Shown: positions 26,975 to 36,537 of the stretch, piece by piece
Position numbering within the stretch: position 1 is the first letter of the stretch
How the letters are laid out: each line of letters starts with the position of its first letter
Source: Candidatus Zhuqueibacterota bacterium
Lineage (GTDB): Bacteria; Zhuqueibacterota; Zhuqueibacteria; Thermofontimicrobiales; Thiofontviventaceae
Length of the DNA: 64,000 bases
Reading direction: 5' to 3'
Assembly: GCA_016931935.1 (NCBI GenBank)
Contig: JAFGDW010000141.1
Span: 1 to 64,000 of the forward strand
The notes under the pieces: generated by a model
The model's input: only the letters and a program-made list of their open reading frames with translations
Database searches by the model: none
Told to the model about the DNA's origin: nothing
Position numbers and translations under genes: made by a program

Positions 26975-27062
26975 TAGTGGTTTTCAGATTTTCATTTTTG
27001 AACCTTTCCTTAATCCCTTCCTTCAAAATAGAAGGGAATGAAGATCAAATCTGAAAACCGCT
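26975..27062. repeat. 88-bp terminal-inverted-repeat element, copy 2
   Basis: Left end TAGTGGTTTTCAGATTT (26975-26991) and right end AAATCTGAAAACCGCT (27047-27062) are inverted. The interior has the nested stem CCCTTC/GAAGGG. The two ends and the CCTTCAAAAT-GAAGGGAATGAAG interior match copy 1 at 16284-16375. It starts 16 bp downstream of the SnoaL-like gene's stop, so it could act as that gene's 3' structure as well as a mobile repeat. Confidence 0.6.
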
Positions 27063-27077
27063 TCATTTCAAGTAAAA

Positions 27078-27617
27078 CTAATTCGACATTTTGCTTGCAT
27101 CAGGCATTGGCGGAGGAAACACTCCAAGTTGCTTCAGCATTCGCAAATCGTCAAAATTTTCCCACTCTTCGACAATTTTGCCGTCTTTGAACTTTGCAAT
27201 CCCGATCGACCGGCACGAAACCATTTTATCCGTTGCCGGCATATCAGGTTCATCACCCATTCCCATCCAGGTGCCTGTATTTTTTCCATTAAACATCAAG
27301 CGATAGACAACTTCATCATCTTTAGCAATCAGTTGTTCGATTGTGAGTTTACCATTGGGATAAGCTTTGAACACATTGCTGAAAAACGATTTGATTTGAT
27401 CGAGATTCAAATCATCCCCACCACCTGAGCCGTGGTACTTCACATCCGGTGAGTATATTTTGGTGTATGCGTTAATGTCTTTATTGTTAAACGCATCCAC
27501 TAGGTTTTTGACCACGGTGAGATTTTGATCTTCACCGGCGTAGCTATTGCTACTATTTATCGCTAATCCTGCCACAAGAATCAGGCAGACTGTCAAAATT
27601 ACATTGAATAATTTCAT
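27078..27617 (-). CDS. Exported SnoaL-like (NTF2-fold) protein
   Basis: 179 residues. Signal peptide MKLFNVILTVCLILVAGLAINSSNSYAG. The remainder is an NTF2-like fold of the SnoaL/ester-cyclase type: VKNLVDAFNNKDINAYTKIYSPDVKYHGSG, then IKSFFSNVFKAYPNGKLTIEQLIAKDDEVVYRLMFNGKNTG, and SIGIAKFKDGKIVEEWENFDDLRMLKQLG at the C-terminus. Members include polyketide cyclases and many uncharacterised proteins, so a substrate cannot be named. The start has AGGAGG five bases upstream. It sits among secretome genes but has no sorting domain and is probably periplasmic. Confidence 0.87.
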   Translation of the reverse strand: MKLFNVILTVCLILVAGLAINSSNSYAGEDQNLTVVKNLVDAFNNKDINAYTKIYSPDVKYHGSGGGDDLNLDQIKSFFSNVFKAYPNGKLTIEQLIAKDDEVVYRLMFNGKNTGTWMGMGDEPDMPATDKMVSCRSIGIAKFKDGKIVEEWENFDDLRMLKQLGVFPPPMPDASKMSN

Positions 27618-27790
27618 ACAAACCTCCTGTATAAAATATATAGTTAATTAGAGTGAAGCATTTATAGTTTTTATTATAAACTTCCTTGCAAGTTATTATC
27701 ACCGCAGGGCATTCGATGTGGAAAGATTTTCACCATTGGTCCCAAAGGCCAATCAATTCCCAATCTGTCAGCCCCGCGTTGATGTTTTGC

Positions 27791-28075
27791 CTAGTATGGT
27801 GTATGCTCAACGTCATTGCCAAACCACATTTCCGGTTGACTAATAACACCGGATTTTTCCATCGCTTCCTTCAGTTCATTCGAGTTAACGAACGTCATAG
27901 CAGCATTTACGTTTTTAAACTGATGTGTTACGATGACTTCATTACTATTCTGCGGATCTTGATGAACGCTTGCTGATGTTACTCCATTTTGATTACGAAG
28001 CTGGGCCAGGTTGTCATATACACGTTTCCAGCCTTGAAAATCTTTAACTTTATGTTTTGCAAATAAAGTAGTCAT
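27791..28075 (-). CDS. Small ABM-like (dimeric alpha-beta barrel) protein
   Basis: 94 residues from the ATG at 28075, which is preceded by a strong GGAGG six bases upstream; upstream in-frame starts lack a ribosome site. The sequence (MTTLFAKHKVKDFQGWKRVY..., SASVHQDPQNSNEVIVTHQFKNVNAAMTFV, ELKEAMEKSGVISQPEMWF) has the beta-alpha-beta layout of antibiotic-biosynthesis-monooxygenase-like or DUF1330-type ferredoxin-fold dimers. Function unknown. It stands alone between the SnoaL-like gene and the large propeller gene. Confidence 0.75.
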   Translation of the reverse strand: MTTLFAKHKVKDFQGWKRVYDNLAQLRNQNGVTSASVHQDPQNSNEVIVTHQFKNVNAAMTFVNSNELKEAMEKSGVISQPEMWFGNDVEHTPY

Positions 28076-28178
28076 AATAGACCTCCATCTATCTGGGAAT
28101 CTATGCTTCCCGTTTTTGAATTGACCTGAGTAGATGTGGTGATTAGCCAATTTCTGTGCTCAATCAATTCTATTCCGT

Positions 28179-28199
28179 TTTTGTGGATTTTCCACAAAA
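28179..28199 (-). terminator. Terminator-like hairpin after the DUF7452-repeat protein gene
   Basis: Arms TTTTGTGGA (28179-28187) and TCCACAAAA (28191-28199) with a 3-base loop, 21 bp downstream of the minus-strand stop at 28220. The A/T-rich outer arms can provide a short U-run; position supports termination. Confidence 0.5.
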
Positions 28200-28219
28200 C
28201 TTTTATTTTGAAATGATAC

Positions 28220-31200
28220 TTATTTCATGAATAGCATCCGCTTTGCACTGGTCTCAATACCAGCCTTCAACCGATACAGGTACACTCCGGAACTCACTTT
28301 CTGGCCGCGATCATCCAGACCATTCCACTCAGTCTGATAACTTCCGGCAGCATGTTTCCCCTGAACCAATGTCTGCACCAACTGACCTTGCAAGTTGAAA
28401 ATCGATAAATCCAAATCATTGCTTTCGAATAACTGGTACCTGATCATAGTGCTGGGATTGAACGGATTAGGATAATTCTGATCTAACCGGAAATTTTGAG
28501 GTTGTGCAGAATTATCCGCTGCGGTCACGCTCGTTGTGGGAGTACTGCCGGGTATAAAAACATTGAAACCTGCATCGACGGGCATGGCAACGCCGTCCTG
28601 ATTAAAGATTGCCCATTTCTTCGCATTGGAATCATAATAGACACCGATTGCGTGATCGTTGTAGACACCATTTTGCCGCTGTGGATTCCAGTTCTGGGTG
28701 ACAAATAGCTGTGCATTCGGATTATCGTTTGTGTAGGGATGATCAATGTACGTCCAGTTGTTGATGATCGTGAATTCGGATGACACATGCATAAGAGCGT
28801 CTCCTTCGGCATCCGGCGCCAGAATATTGAAAGCCGCGCCATCCGGAATAACCTGGCCATCTTGATTAAAAATGGCCCAACGGCCAATATTGCTTCGGTA
28901 AAATACGCCGGTATTGTGATTATTGTATGTGCCGCCACTGTCACCGGGATTCCAGTTTTGGGTTACGATGAACACAGCGCTCGGATTATCATTTACAGAT
29001 TCGTTGTCTATTACCGTGGTGTTGCCGTTAATGTTTTCTTTCGTGGCTTTATGAACAAATACAGTTGATGCTGTTCCCGGCACAAATAGATTAAATGCAA
29101 CGCCTTCTTCCATATTCCCCTTATCCTGATTAAATATCGCCCATTGCTGGCGTCCCTTTTCATACCAGACACCGATCGGCCGGTTGTTGTAAATACCACC
29201 GCTGCCGGGGGGATTCCAATTTTGCGTGACAAATGCAATTGCATCCGGATTGGTATTCAGGGTCGGCACATCAAGAAATGTGGAATTGCCAACAATCGAA
29301 GCAGACGTACTGATATAAGTGGCGGCTGCAAATGCAACCGGTGCGGCAACTGGCGTGGCAAGGAAAACACCTCTACCATAGGTCGACGCAACTATCTTGC
29401 TATCGTAAGGATCGTAATCGAGATCGTTCACATAACAAGCTGCAGGTAGACCATCGGAAAAATTTATCCAGTTCAGGCCGCCATTGGTGGTGACAAACAC
29501 GCCCAGGTCTGAGCCGATATAAACAACTTTTTTATCCGTCGGATCTGGCAGCACGCTCCGGGCGTTGATACCATCTGGCAAGTCGCCAGTAATATCGGTA
29601 AATGACGTGCCACCGGAATTACTCATCACCACACGTATTCCATTCGTACCCGACAGGCTAATATATACATGCCGGAATATTTCAAGCACGCCAAATTCGA
29701 TATCTGTGACGCGTTTATTCTCCCAAAATTCCTGCGGATTGGATGGTTTTTTAAATTTACCAACGCGACCAAATCGCTGCCAGACAGGATATTCTGAAGC
29801 AATTCCGGTAATCACCACATCTTCCGGCGACGCGTTCACATGATCCACGGTTACGCCAAAATTCTGCTGCTCTGCCCAGGGCAAATTTCCGTCACGAGCC
29901 ATCCATACGCGTTTATCAAAATTAAAATAGAAGTCTGCGCCATTATATACCAAATCCGAGCCCCACGGAGCACCACTGGTCAGACCGTTTGCAAAGCCAA
30001 GCCAATCCTGACACGGATCATCATCCGGCGGATATTGAATCCGGTTGATTGCGTTATCACCAAGCCCGACCATGACAACATAGGGAAGGCCATCTTTAAC
30101 CGCGACATCCATGCCATCACAACAGGTAAGTCGAAGCCATTGCTTATTGACATGTGGCCCGCGATGAAAGCCATTATCCTGAGTACCGATGTAGTAACGG
30201 TTTCCATCGAACAAATGATCACCTGCCCCATTGACTGTTAATTTATAAACCTGGGCAATTGATAGTGAACTGTTTCCCAAATACTCAAACGACTGTCCCG
30301 AATCCTTAGAGCGATACAGTCCGCCATCATTGGCCACATATAACCAACCACGGTTATCCACATCATCGAGAATAAAATGCTGGTCTTCATGAATCCAACC
30401 GAACAGACTATTGGCATACGAACCACTCCATGTGCCGCCACCGTCATACGAATAGCGGAGCTCGCGTGAATTGGTTCCTGTATACACACGATTTCCGGAA
30501 AATCCTTCATCTACCATAATCGCGTTGTTATAATTCATTTGCCCGCCGTTATGGGCATCGGTAACCCGCATCCAGGTATTACCGCGATCATCGGAACGCC
30601 AGACGCCTTCAAGGTTATCGCTGCGTGCTGCAACATTGGCATATACTTTATCATGCGATCCAAGCGGTGATGCGGCAAGCGTGATGCGGCCAAGTTCGGC
30701 GCTTGCGCCCGGCAATGTTCGTGACGACCACGTGCCGCTTAATCCCTTATTTTTACTGTACCAGAGTTTCGATCCCCAATTTTCAGCCGCTACAACTTCA
30801 AAATCGGCAGATGTAAACGCACGGGTATGCACAATGTCGGAAAATGCCTTATTACCGGAAGCCGGTAATACTTTCTGCCATATCACGCCGTCTTCGGACC
30901 GGAAAACACCAATATCAGTGGCGACAAAGATGACATCCGGCACATCCGCTCGGATGGATGGACGAATAATGATTTTCGAAACCCAGGCTATGAAATCAGT
31001 TGTCAGCGTGACAGGCTCCCATGTGTCCCCATAATCCGGACTGTGATATACAAAACCTATGCTCGATGCAGCAATACCGCCGACGCCATCTCCCTTGTTT
31101 CCCGTGCCAATCCATACTTCGCCGGATTTTTGATGATTCACGGCAATTGTGCTAACGGACGGATGGGCCAGATCATCCAAAATGTTTATCCATGTCGCAC

Positions 31201-31654
31201 CACGGTCAGTGCTTTTCCACAGGCCACCACTGGCGGCGCCGAGATACATGATATCGCCATTGCCGTAATCCTGCGCCAGGCTGATGATACGGCCGCTAAA
31301 ATCATCATCATCACGGTTATTCGGCCAATCACACTCGTAGATGCCATATGGCCCGATATTGCTCCACATTGATTGCTGGCTCTTTTTTAATGACTTACTA
31401 CTCGTTGCTGCCAGATTTTTAAAACTGCCATATCGTACCAAATAGTCATAACGCTCACGTGCAACCTCATCCGCCGTTTGCGGATAATAATAGCGCGCAT
31501 CGAGCCAGTCCGGCATTTGCTCTGGCGACTCATATTCATCGTTTTGGGATTTTTTTTCTGCGTCATGCAATCCATTAAAATGTAAATTTCGGGATGCTAA
31601 AAAAATTAGCATACTTGTCAACACGACAAAACTACCCAGTACATATTTTTTCAT
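28220..31654 (-). CDS. Secreted propeller protein with three DUF7452-like repeats and sorting domain
   Basis: 1144 residues from the ATG at 31654, which has GGGAG five bases upstream; the longer frame has no better ribosome site. The N-terminus MKKYVLGSFVVLTSMLIFLA is a signal or anchor segment. Residues about 95-800 form BNR/Asp-box propellers (GGLWKSTDRGATW, VFRSEDGVIW, LYRSKDSGQSF, VFVTTNGGLNW). Three tandem repeats of about 80 residues follow (about 805-1050), each with FVTQNWNP....YNN..IGV.Y....WAIFNQD......AFN. I associate these with the DUF7452 family, name from memory. The last 85 residues are the FlgD-like sorting domain (NYPNPFNPSTMIRYQLFE...SSGVYLYRLKAGIETSAKRMLFMK). Probably a surface-exposed binding protein; no enzymatic site recognised. 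Confidence 0.88.
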   Translation of the reverse strand: MKKYVLGSFVVLTSMLIFLASRNLHFNGLHDAEKKSQNDEYESPEQMPDWLDARYYYPQTADEVARERYDYLVRYGSFKNLAATSSKSLKKSQQSMWSNIGPYGIYECDWPNNRDDDDFSGRIISLAQDYGNGDIMYLGAASGGLWKSTDRGATWINILDDLAHPSVSTIAVNHQKSGEVWIGTGNKGDGVGGIAASSIGFVYHSPDYGDTWEPVTLTTDFIAWVSKIIIRPSIRADVPDVIFVATDIGVFRSEDGVIWQKVLPASGNKAFSDIVHTRAFTSADFEVVAAENWGSKLWYSKNKGLSGTWSSRTLPGASAELGRITLAASPLGSHDKVYANVAARSDNLEGVWRSDDRGNTWMRVTDAHNGGQMNYNNAIMVDEGFSGNRVYTGTNSRELRYSYDGGGTWSGSYANSLFGWIHEDQHFILDDVDNRGWLYVANDGGLYRSKDSGQSFEYLGNSSLSIAQVYKLTVNGAGDHLFDGNRYYIGTQDNGFHRGPHVNKQWLRLTCCDGMDVAVKDGLPYVVMVGLGDNAINRIQYPPDDDPCQDWLGFANGLTSGAPWGSDLVYNGADFYFNFDKRVWMARDGNLPWAEQQNFGVTVDHVNASPEDVVITGIASEYPVWQRFGRVGKFKKPSNPQEFWENKRVTDIEFGVLEIFRHVYISLSGTNGIRVVMSNSGGTSFTDITGDLPDGINARSVLPDPTDKKVVYIGSDLGVFVTTNGGLNWINFSDGLPAACYVNDLDYDPYDSKIVASTYGRGVFLATPVAAPVAFAAATYISTSASIVGNSTFLDVPTLNTNPDAIAFVTQNWNPPGSGGIYNNRPIGVWYEKGRQQWAIFNQDKGNMEEGVAFNLFVPGTASTVFVHKATKENINGNTTVIDNESVNDNPSAVFIVTQNWNPGDSGGTYNNHNTGVFYRSNIGRWAIFNQDGQVIPDGAAFNILAPDAEGDALMHVSSEFTIINNWTYIDHPYTNDNPNAQLFVTQNWNPQRQNGVYNDHAIGVYYDSNAKKWAIFNQDGVAMPVDAGFNVFIPGSTPTTSVTAADNSAQPQNFRLDQNYPNPFNPSTMIRYQLFESNDLDLSIFNLQGQLVQTLVQGKHAAGSYQTEWNGLDDRGQKVSSGVYLYRLKAGIETSAKRMLFMK

Positions 31655-31758
31655 TCTCGCTCCCATGCTAAAAATCCTGATAGTAAGGATCACGCTTTAA
31701 TACGAAAGTAATATTTTCAAAATTGGATTAAATTAATCCTGTTTACAATTAAAAAAAA

Positions 31759-34700
31759 TTATTTCATCAACAGCATTTTACTCGTCGATACACGATTACC
31801 CGCCTGCAAACGATACAGATACACGCCGGAACTGATAGTCTGCCCCCAATCATCCATCCCATTCCACTCAACTTGATGCAATCCTGCTTCCTGTTGGCCT
31901 GTTACCAACGTCTGTACCAATTGTCCATTCAAATTGTAAACCGATAAGTGCACATCACTGCTTACTGGTAACTGATAGCTGATTATTGTGCTCGGATTAA
32001 ATGGATTCGGATATGCCGAATACAATTCAAATGTTAACGGTGACGCATTAGTCTGATCGACCGCTGTGGTATTACTGATTACAAACTCAGTTGGACTATC
32101 GATATAAATATTCTCATCCGTATTATCAACAATCCGCAATACACATTGATCGGAAACCGGGCCGGTCACTTTCCAGGAGAACTTATCGTCCTTGACATTA
32201 TCTGCGATCGTTTCCCATTGATCACCGCCATCGCGGGAAAGGAGCAGCGATACAGGTACCTCCGGCATAATGGGCCAATTGAGCGTACTCCAACCGATTT
32301 CAAGGTCATCTCCAATTGCCAAATGCTCGGGAAGCTCAATCGCCGGCATACCCAAACGAAGCGGTCCGCGATAGTTGAGCACATTGAAACCCACCGGACC
32401 ACCTGTGCTATTAAACGTGCTGACATAGGCTGCAAATCGTGTATTCTGATAATCCACCGATGTCAGCGCCTGTTCCAGATCAATATCGACCCAGGTAACA
32501 TCGGTTGAGCGCACAGGCGTTGCCAGGTATGCCCAATCAGTGAGCCCGCGGAAACTATTGCCAAGCGCTGTTATAGTTTCGCTGGCATCGAATAAATTAT
32601 CACCATCGGATGATCCCGGTACATCGTACGCTGCCCAATGCAGCCAGCCGACCGACGAATCCATTAGCGGCAGAATGGTGGCGCCGGTCTCTTTAAGATT
32701 AAACTCTTCGACAAGCACCGGTTTATTGGTATAACTGTAACGGGCAATCGCCTTGATAAATGTATTTACCGTGTGAACATCCCACCAGTTATAGGCATGG
32801 ATCGATACATAATCGATCAACGGGGCAATCTTGATCGGATTGAATGCGGTGTAGGTTCTTTCCGGTACTGCATTCATAATTGGAACCGAATGCTGATCCA
32901 GTCCAACGGTGATCATGTGATTGGGATCGGTTCGACGCAGCGCAGCGCTCAACCGCCGTACCCAGTTGTAGGCAATGTCTTCACGGAATAGTTGATAATC
33001 GTACAGACGTTGATTACCAGGATTTTCGAGCACATCAAGTTCAATTCCATCCGGTTGCTTAATTTCATCCCATGTCTCACCAGCGCGGGGATAGTCGCTC
33101 CATGCGGCGGCCAGGTTGGCTTCCGAGCCATACTTGAACCGCGCATACGGTTTCCACAAATCGCCCATAATTCCGGAACCAGGACCGCGCACATATGGTT
33201 CGTTTTTCAGACTCCAGGAAAAAATCGTTGGTTCATCGGCATAGCGTGTACCCAGCGCCTCAAGGTAAAATTCGTAACCCTGTAATGTCGTTTCTTCAGC
33301 ATAGTATTCCCAACTTTCCCACGCGGGATTCCCTTCCCAGTCATTCACCAGATCAAAAATAATGCGCAAGTGCTGCCGTTTGGCAATGCTAATGAGTTTA
33401 TCGAGTTTTTGGAAACTGGCCTCATTCAGCATAAACAAATCCGGTTCGAACCGCACCACAGAAAGAAAAATCCGAACGATGTTCGCCCGCAGATCCTGTA
33501 TTTTGCCAAGCTGCCGGTCAACGTCAGTGGAGTCGAACGCGCCGATGACATCAAACGCCAAATAGGGTTCCGGATGGTACGTCCCCGGATCATAGTAATT
33601 CACTCCAAACGGGAGAAATGCCCGGTGCGACTCTGACGTCTCAAAATGCCAATTGTCATCCGAAACCTGAATAAACTCATCATCTACGGAAATTCCAAAT
33701 ACTTCAATTTCGCGCCACGACACCCATGATGGCGATTGGGTCGTCTCAATGCGAATGCGCTTGATAGCCAGCCAGGGAGATGAGGGCATAACTGTCAATT
33801 CCTGATCATCGCCGGTAATGCCGTTAAATTCGTGCAGCTTGATATATTGCCCACCTGAAGGCAGGCCCCATACAGTGTGCGCGGTAAAACCGTCGGGATA
33901 TTGACTGGTGATAAGATTAATGCGTTGAATATCGACCGGGGTTTGCAAATCAACTTCAATCCATTGCGTCGGATGGCTGCCTGCCCCCCAAAAAGTATCA
34001 CGGTTTCCATCCACAGCGTAATCCGGTGGATTTTCGTTGAGCGATTGTGATGCCGTCACCGGTTTCATATAAGCGAAATTGTGTGATGATATTGGCAGCG
34101 GTGGCTCATCGTCCGGGGCAACAATGCGAATATTATCAAACCAGAGCTGCCAGTCCGTTAACGATTTAAGCTCCGCAACGATCTGGAAATGAGATACCTG
34201 TGTCCAGTCAAAATTTCCTGCCGGGGCGGGATCATACCACGTGTCATTGTCCCAGGCGCCACCTTCGACAAAATCGGCAAGCGGAATTTGTACATGGTGC
34301 CACTCGGCAGTCCAACCACTTCCCGGGTCATCTATCGTTGTGGTCATCCGCCAGGGATGGTCAGCCACAGATGTTTCCGAATCGAGAAAAAAGATGCTGA
34401 ACTGCGCGCCGGGCGCATCGGTTCTCACCCAAAAATCCAGAACATAGCCATGATCTTTTAACCAGGTGATATCCTTGAGTGGCCTGATCTTAAAATCAAT
34501 GCGATTGTACTGATTGGGCTGTGCCCAATATATGCAGGTCGAGCCAACCGCCGGATGATCGCTGTCATGATAACTAATGCGTCCATTGTCAATCCAACTG
34601 GCTTCAAAAAAACCAGCGCCGAAATCATCAGTAAATATATCGAAACCGGTTGTGTCCGGTTTAAAAACGAATTCAGACTGCGGCGGCGTATTTAAACCAA

Positions 34701-35760
34701 GCGCGCTAAGCATTGGGATATTCAAATCGTAATCAAATTGTTCATTCTCGTTTTCAAAAAAGCCCAATTCTTCATATTCCCACATGGTCCACGGGATGCC
34801 GTTTTCTTCAAGATAGCGTCGTATGGTTTCACACCAATACGTACGATCCTCATTTGTACTGGCAAGCGCGGTTGAACCAAATTCGCCGCAATAAACCGGA
34901 ACATTGCGGGTGTTCTTAAAGTCGATCGCAATATCGAGCAGCTCATGCATATGCTCTACCGTGCCATTGTACTGATAATGTGTATTAATTTCATCTCCCA
35001 CCCAGGTGCCCAGCAACACAGGCGGTATTTCAGGCATTTGTGATGCATCATACGGAAACGGCACGCCGGTCAATGTTGCCAGCGATGGTGAAATTACTTC
35101 TGCGCCCTGCAATGTGAATAGATACGGTTCATAAAAATGAAACGTATAAATGAGGTTTGCATCATTATACTCCGGCAAGGTTGGGAGATCGTAAAAACCA
35201 TTCCAGCCTGCGCCACCAACGATAATTGTGTGCGTCGCATCTTTGCTGCGGATCGCGGCGATGGCATCCTGCTGAATCGCACTCCAGTCTTCATCGGAAA
35301 TGCCGTGCGGTTCGTTGAGCACTTCATAAAGGATGTAGTCGGAGCGATCATTATAACGCTCGGCGAGTTGTATCCAGACAGGAATCAACGTTTCGCCAAT
35401 ATTGGGATCGGTATCCGCCGCCCAATTGAATGTGTGATTGTCAATGATCAGATAAATTTCCAGCTCTTCCGCCCAATCAAGCACCTGGTCAAGATACGAT
35501 AAAAACAGTGGCGACACCGTGTAATCGGGCGCGCCTTCCGCCATGAAGTGCAAATTTATTGGCAGCCGAATCACATCGCAGCCCAGGCTTTTGATATTGA
35601 CGAAATCCTGTCTGGTAAATTCGGTAAATTGAATCTGTTCCGGGCTTTGAACCTCGAACCATTTCGATAAATTGACACCGTGGTTAAATGGCGGCTCGGC
35701 GCCATAGACAATATGTGCAGTCAAGAATATTAGAAATAGTATTTTTTTCATATTTAGCAT
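31759..35760 (-). CDS. Secreted multidomain glycoside hydrolase with two GH5-like catalytic domains
   Basis: About 1333 residues; signal peptide MKKILFLIFLTAHIVYGA. The first TIM barrel (about 20-340) is GH5 cellulase-like: GVNLSKWFEV, IRLPINLHF, acid/base in YEVLNEPHG and nucleophile in PVYCGEFGS. A jelly-roll carbohydrate-binding region follows (about 365-550), then a discoidin module (about 560-690). A second GH5/mannanase-like barrel (about 700-1080) has FLPFGVNYYDPG, WSLKNEPYVRG and KPVLVEEFNL. A short beta domain and the sorting domain (NPFNPSTIISYQLPVSSDVHLSVYN...SSGVYLYRLQAGNR) end the protein. Both barrels keep the two glutamates, so both could be active; the polysaccharide is not determined. 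ATG choice between 35760 and 35751 is uncertain because neither has a strong ribosome site. It starts 21 bp after the RibD-like gene. Confidence 0.9.
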   Translation of the reverse strand: MLNMKKILFLIFLTAHIVYGAEPPFNHGVNLSKWFEVQSPEQIQFTEFTRQDFVNIKSLGCDVIRLPINLHFMAEGAPDYTVSPLFLSYLDQVLDWAEELEIYLIIDNHTFNWAADTDPNIGETLIPVWIQLAERYNDRSDYILYEVLNEPHGISDEDWSAIQQDAIAAIRSKDATHTIIVGGAGWNGFYDLPTLPEYNDANLIYTFHFYEPYLFTLQGAEVISPSLATLTGVPFPYDASQMPEIPPVLLGTWVGDEINTHYQYNGTVEHMHELLDIAIDFKNTRNVPVYCGEFGSTALASTNEDRTYWCETIRRYLEENGIPWTMWEYEELGFFENENEQFDYDLNIPMLSALGLNTPPQSEFVFKPDTTGFDIFTDDFGAGFFEASWIDNGRISYHDSDHPAVGSTCIYWAQPNQYNRIDFKIRPLKDITWLKDHGYVLDFWVRTDAPGAQFSIFFLDSETSVADHPWRMTTTIDDPGSGWTAEWHHVQIPLADFVEGGAWDNDTWYDPAPAGNFDWTQVSHFQIVAELKSLTDWQLWFDNIRIVAPDDEPPLPISSHNFAYMKPVTASQSLNENPPDYAVDGNRDTFWGAGSHPTQWIEVDLQTPVDIQRINLITSQYPDGFTAHTVWGLPSGGQYIKLHEFNGITGDDQELTVMPSSPWLAIKRIRIETTQSPSWVSWREIEVFGISVDDEFIQVSDDNWHFETSESHRAFLPFGVNYYDPGTYHPEPYLAFDVIGAFDSTDVDRQLGKIQDLRANIVRIFLSVVRFEPDLFMLNEASFQKLDKLISIAKRQHLRIIFDLVNDWEGNPAWESWEYYAEETTLQGYEFYLEALGTRYADEPTIFSWSLKNEPYVRGPGSGIMGDLWKPYARFKYGSEANLAAAWSDYPRAGETWDEIKQPDGIELDVLENPGNQRLYDYQLFREDIAYNWVRRLSAALRRTDPNHMITVGLDQHSVPIMNAVPERTYTAFNPIKIAPLIDYVSIHAYNWWDVHTVNTFIKAIARYSYTNKPVLVEEFNLKETGATILPLMDSSVGWLHWAAYDVPGSSDGDNLFDASETITALGNSFRGLTDWAYLATPVRSTDVTWVDIDLEQALTSVDYQNTRFAAYVSTFNSTGGPVGFNVLNYRGPLRLGMPAIELPEHLAIGDDLEIGWSTLNWPIMPEVPVSLLLSRDGGDQWETIADNVKDDKFSWKVTGPVSDQCVLRIVDNTDENIYIDSPTEFVISNTTAVDQTNASPLTFELYSAYPNPFNPSTIISYQLPVSSDVHLSVYNLNGQLVQTLVTGQQEAGLHQVEWNGMDDWGQTISSGVYLYRLQAGNRVSTSKMLLMK

Positions 35761-35781
35761 CAATTCTAAGTTATCAGACGA

Positions 35782-36339
35782 TTAGTGCCTACCGCCCGAA
35801 ATGTAATACAAAATAATTCCACCAGATTTCAGCGTTCGTGTTTTTAACAGGTTCAGCTTTAATAGTTCTGGCAGGGATTTAAACAAAGGAGTTCCGTTAC
35901 CAAGCACAACAGGTACAATGCAGAGCCGGTATTCATCAATTAATCCGGTTGGCATAAGCGTTGCGCACAGATTGGCGCTCCCAAATATCAGGATATTTTT
36001 ACCTGGCTGTTGTTTAAGTGTTAGTACTTCAGCTTCTATATCAGTATTAATCAACCGTGTATTATTCCATTCAGCTTTTGCCAACGTCCGCGAAGCTACT
36101 ACTTTAGTTACACTATTCATAAAATCGGCGATGTCACCGGTAGCGTTTGTCCAGTAGGCAACCATTCCCTGATAAGTCAATCGGCCAAACAACAACGTGT
36201 CTGCAGTTTGCGCTTGTTCCAATGAAAACTGCTCCAGCTCTTCACCCCAGACTTCATTATGCCAGTCCAAATCCCACGGTTTCGCGCCTTCAAAAAAACC
36301 ATCCAAGGTAACCAGATTCCACATGATAAGTTTTCTCAT
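35782..36339 (-). CDS. RibD C-terminal / dihydrofolate reductase-fold protein
   Basis: 185 residues. MRKLIMWNLVTLDGFFEGAKPWDLDWHNEVWGEEL, followed by ADTLLFGRLTYQGMVAYW, ILIFGSANLCATLMPTGLIDEYRLCIVPVVLGNGTPLF and the closing IILYYISG, are all hallmarks of the RibD_C/DHFR-like family used by many small NADPH-dependent reductases. It lacks the deaminase half of RibD, so it is a stand-alone reductase-like protein of unknown substrate rather than the riboflavin enzyme. It lies 21 bp upstream of the glycoside hydrolase gene, close enough for co-transcription, although the functions appear unrelated. Confidence 0.87.
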   Translation of the reverse strand: MRKLIMWNLVTLDGFFEGAKPWDLDWHNEVWGEELEQFSLEQAQTADTLLFGRLTYQGMVAYWTNATGDIADFMNSVTKVVASRTLAKAEWNNTRLINTDIEAEVLTLKQQPGKNILIFGSANLCATLMPTGLIDEYRLCIVPVVLGNGTPLFKSLPELLKLNLLKTRTLKSGGIILYYISGGRH

Positions 36340-36461
36340 ACGTTTTCCGTTTTAAGTATATTAAAGTTGCTATATTGTATCGAAATCATCTTGAGATCTT
36401 GTATTTATTAATTCAACTTTGATAAATTAAGAATAACGTGAGTAGTATCATTTTTTAGGGT

Positions 36462-36482
36462 CAAAAAGCCGCTAAAGCGGCT
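36462..36482 (-). terminator. Rho-independent terminator of the aldo-keto reductase gene
   Basis: Arms AGCCGCT (36467-36473) and AGCGGCT (36476-36482) with a 2-base loop; on the minus strand the stem runs straight into TTTTTGA. It begins 56 bp after the stop at 36538. This is one of the clearest intrinsic terminators in the window. Confidence 0.75.
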
Positions 36483-36537
36483 GAAATCGTCTCTGCCTGA
36501 GCTAACTGAATACCCGAATAATAGTATTGATTTCTGA

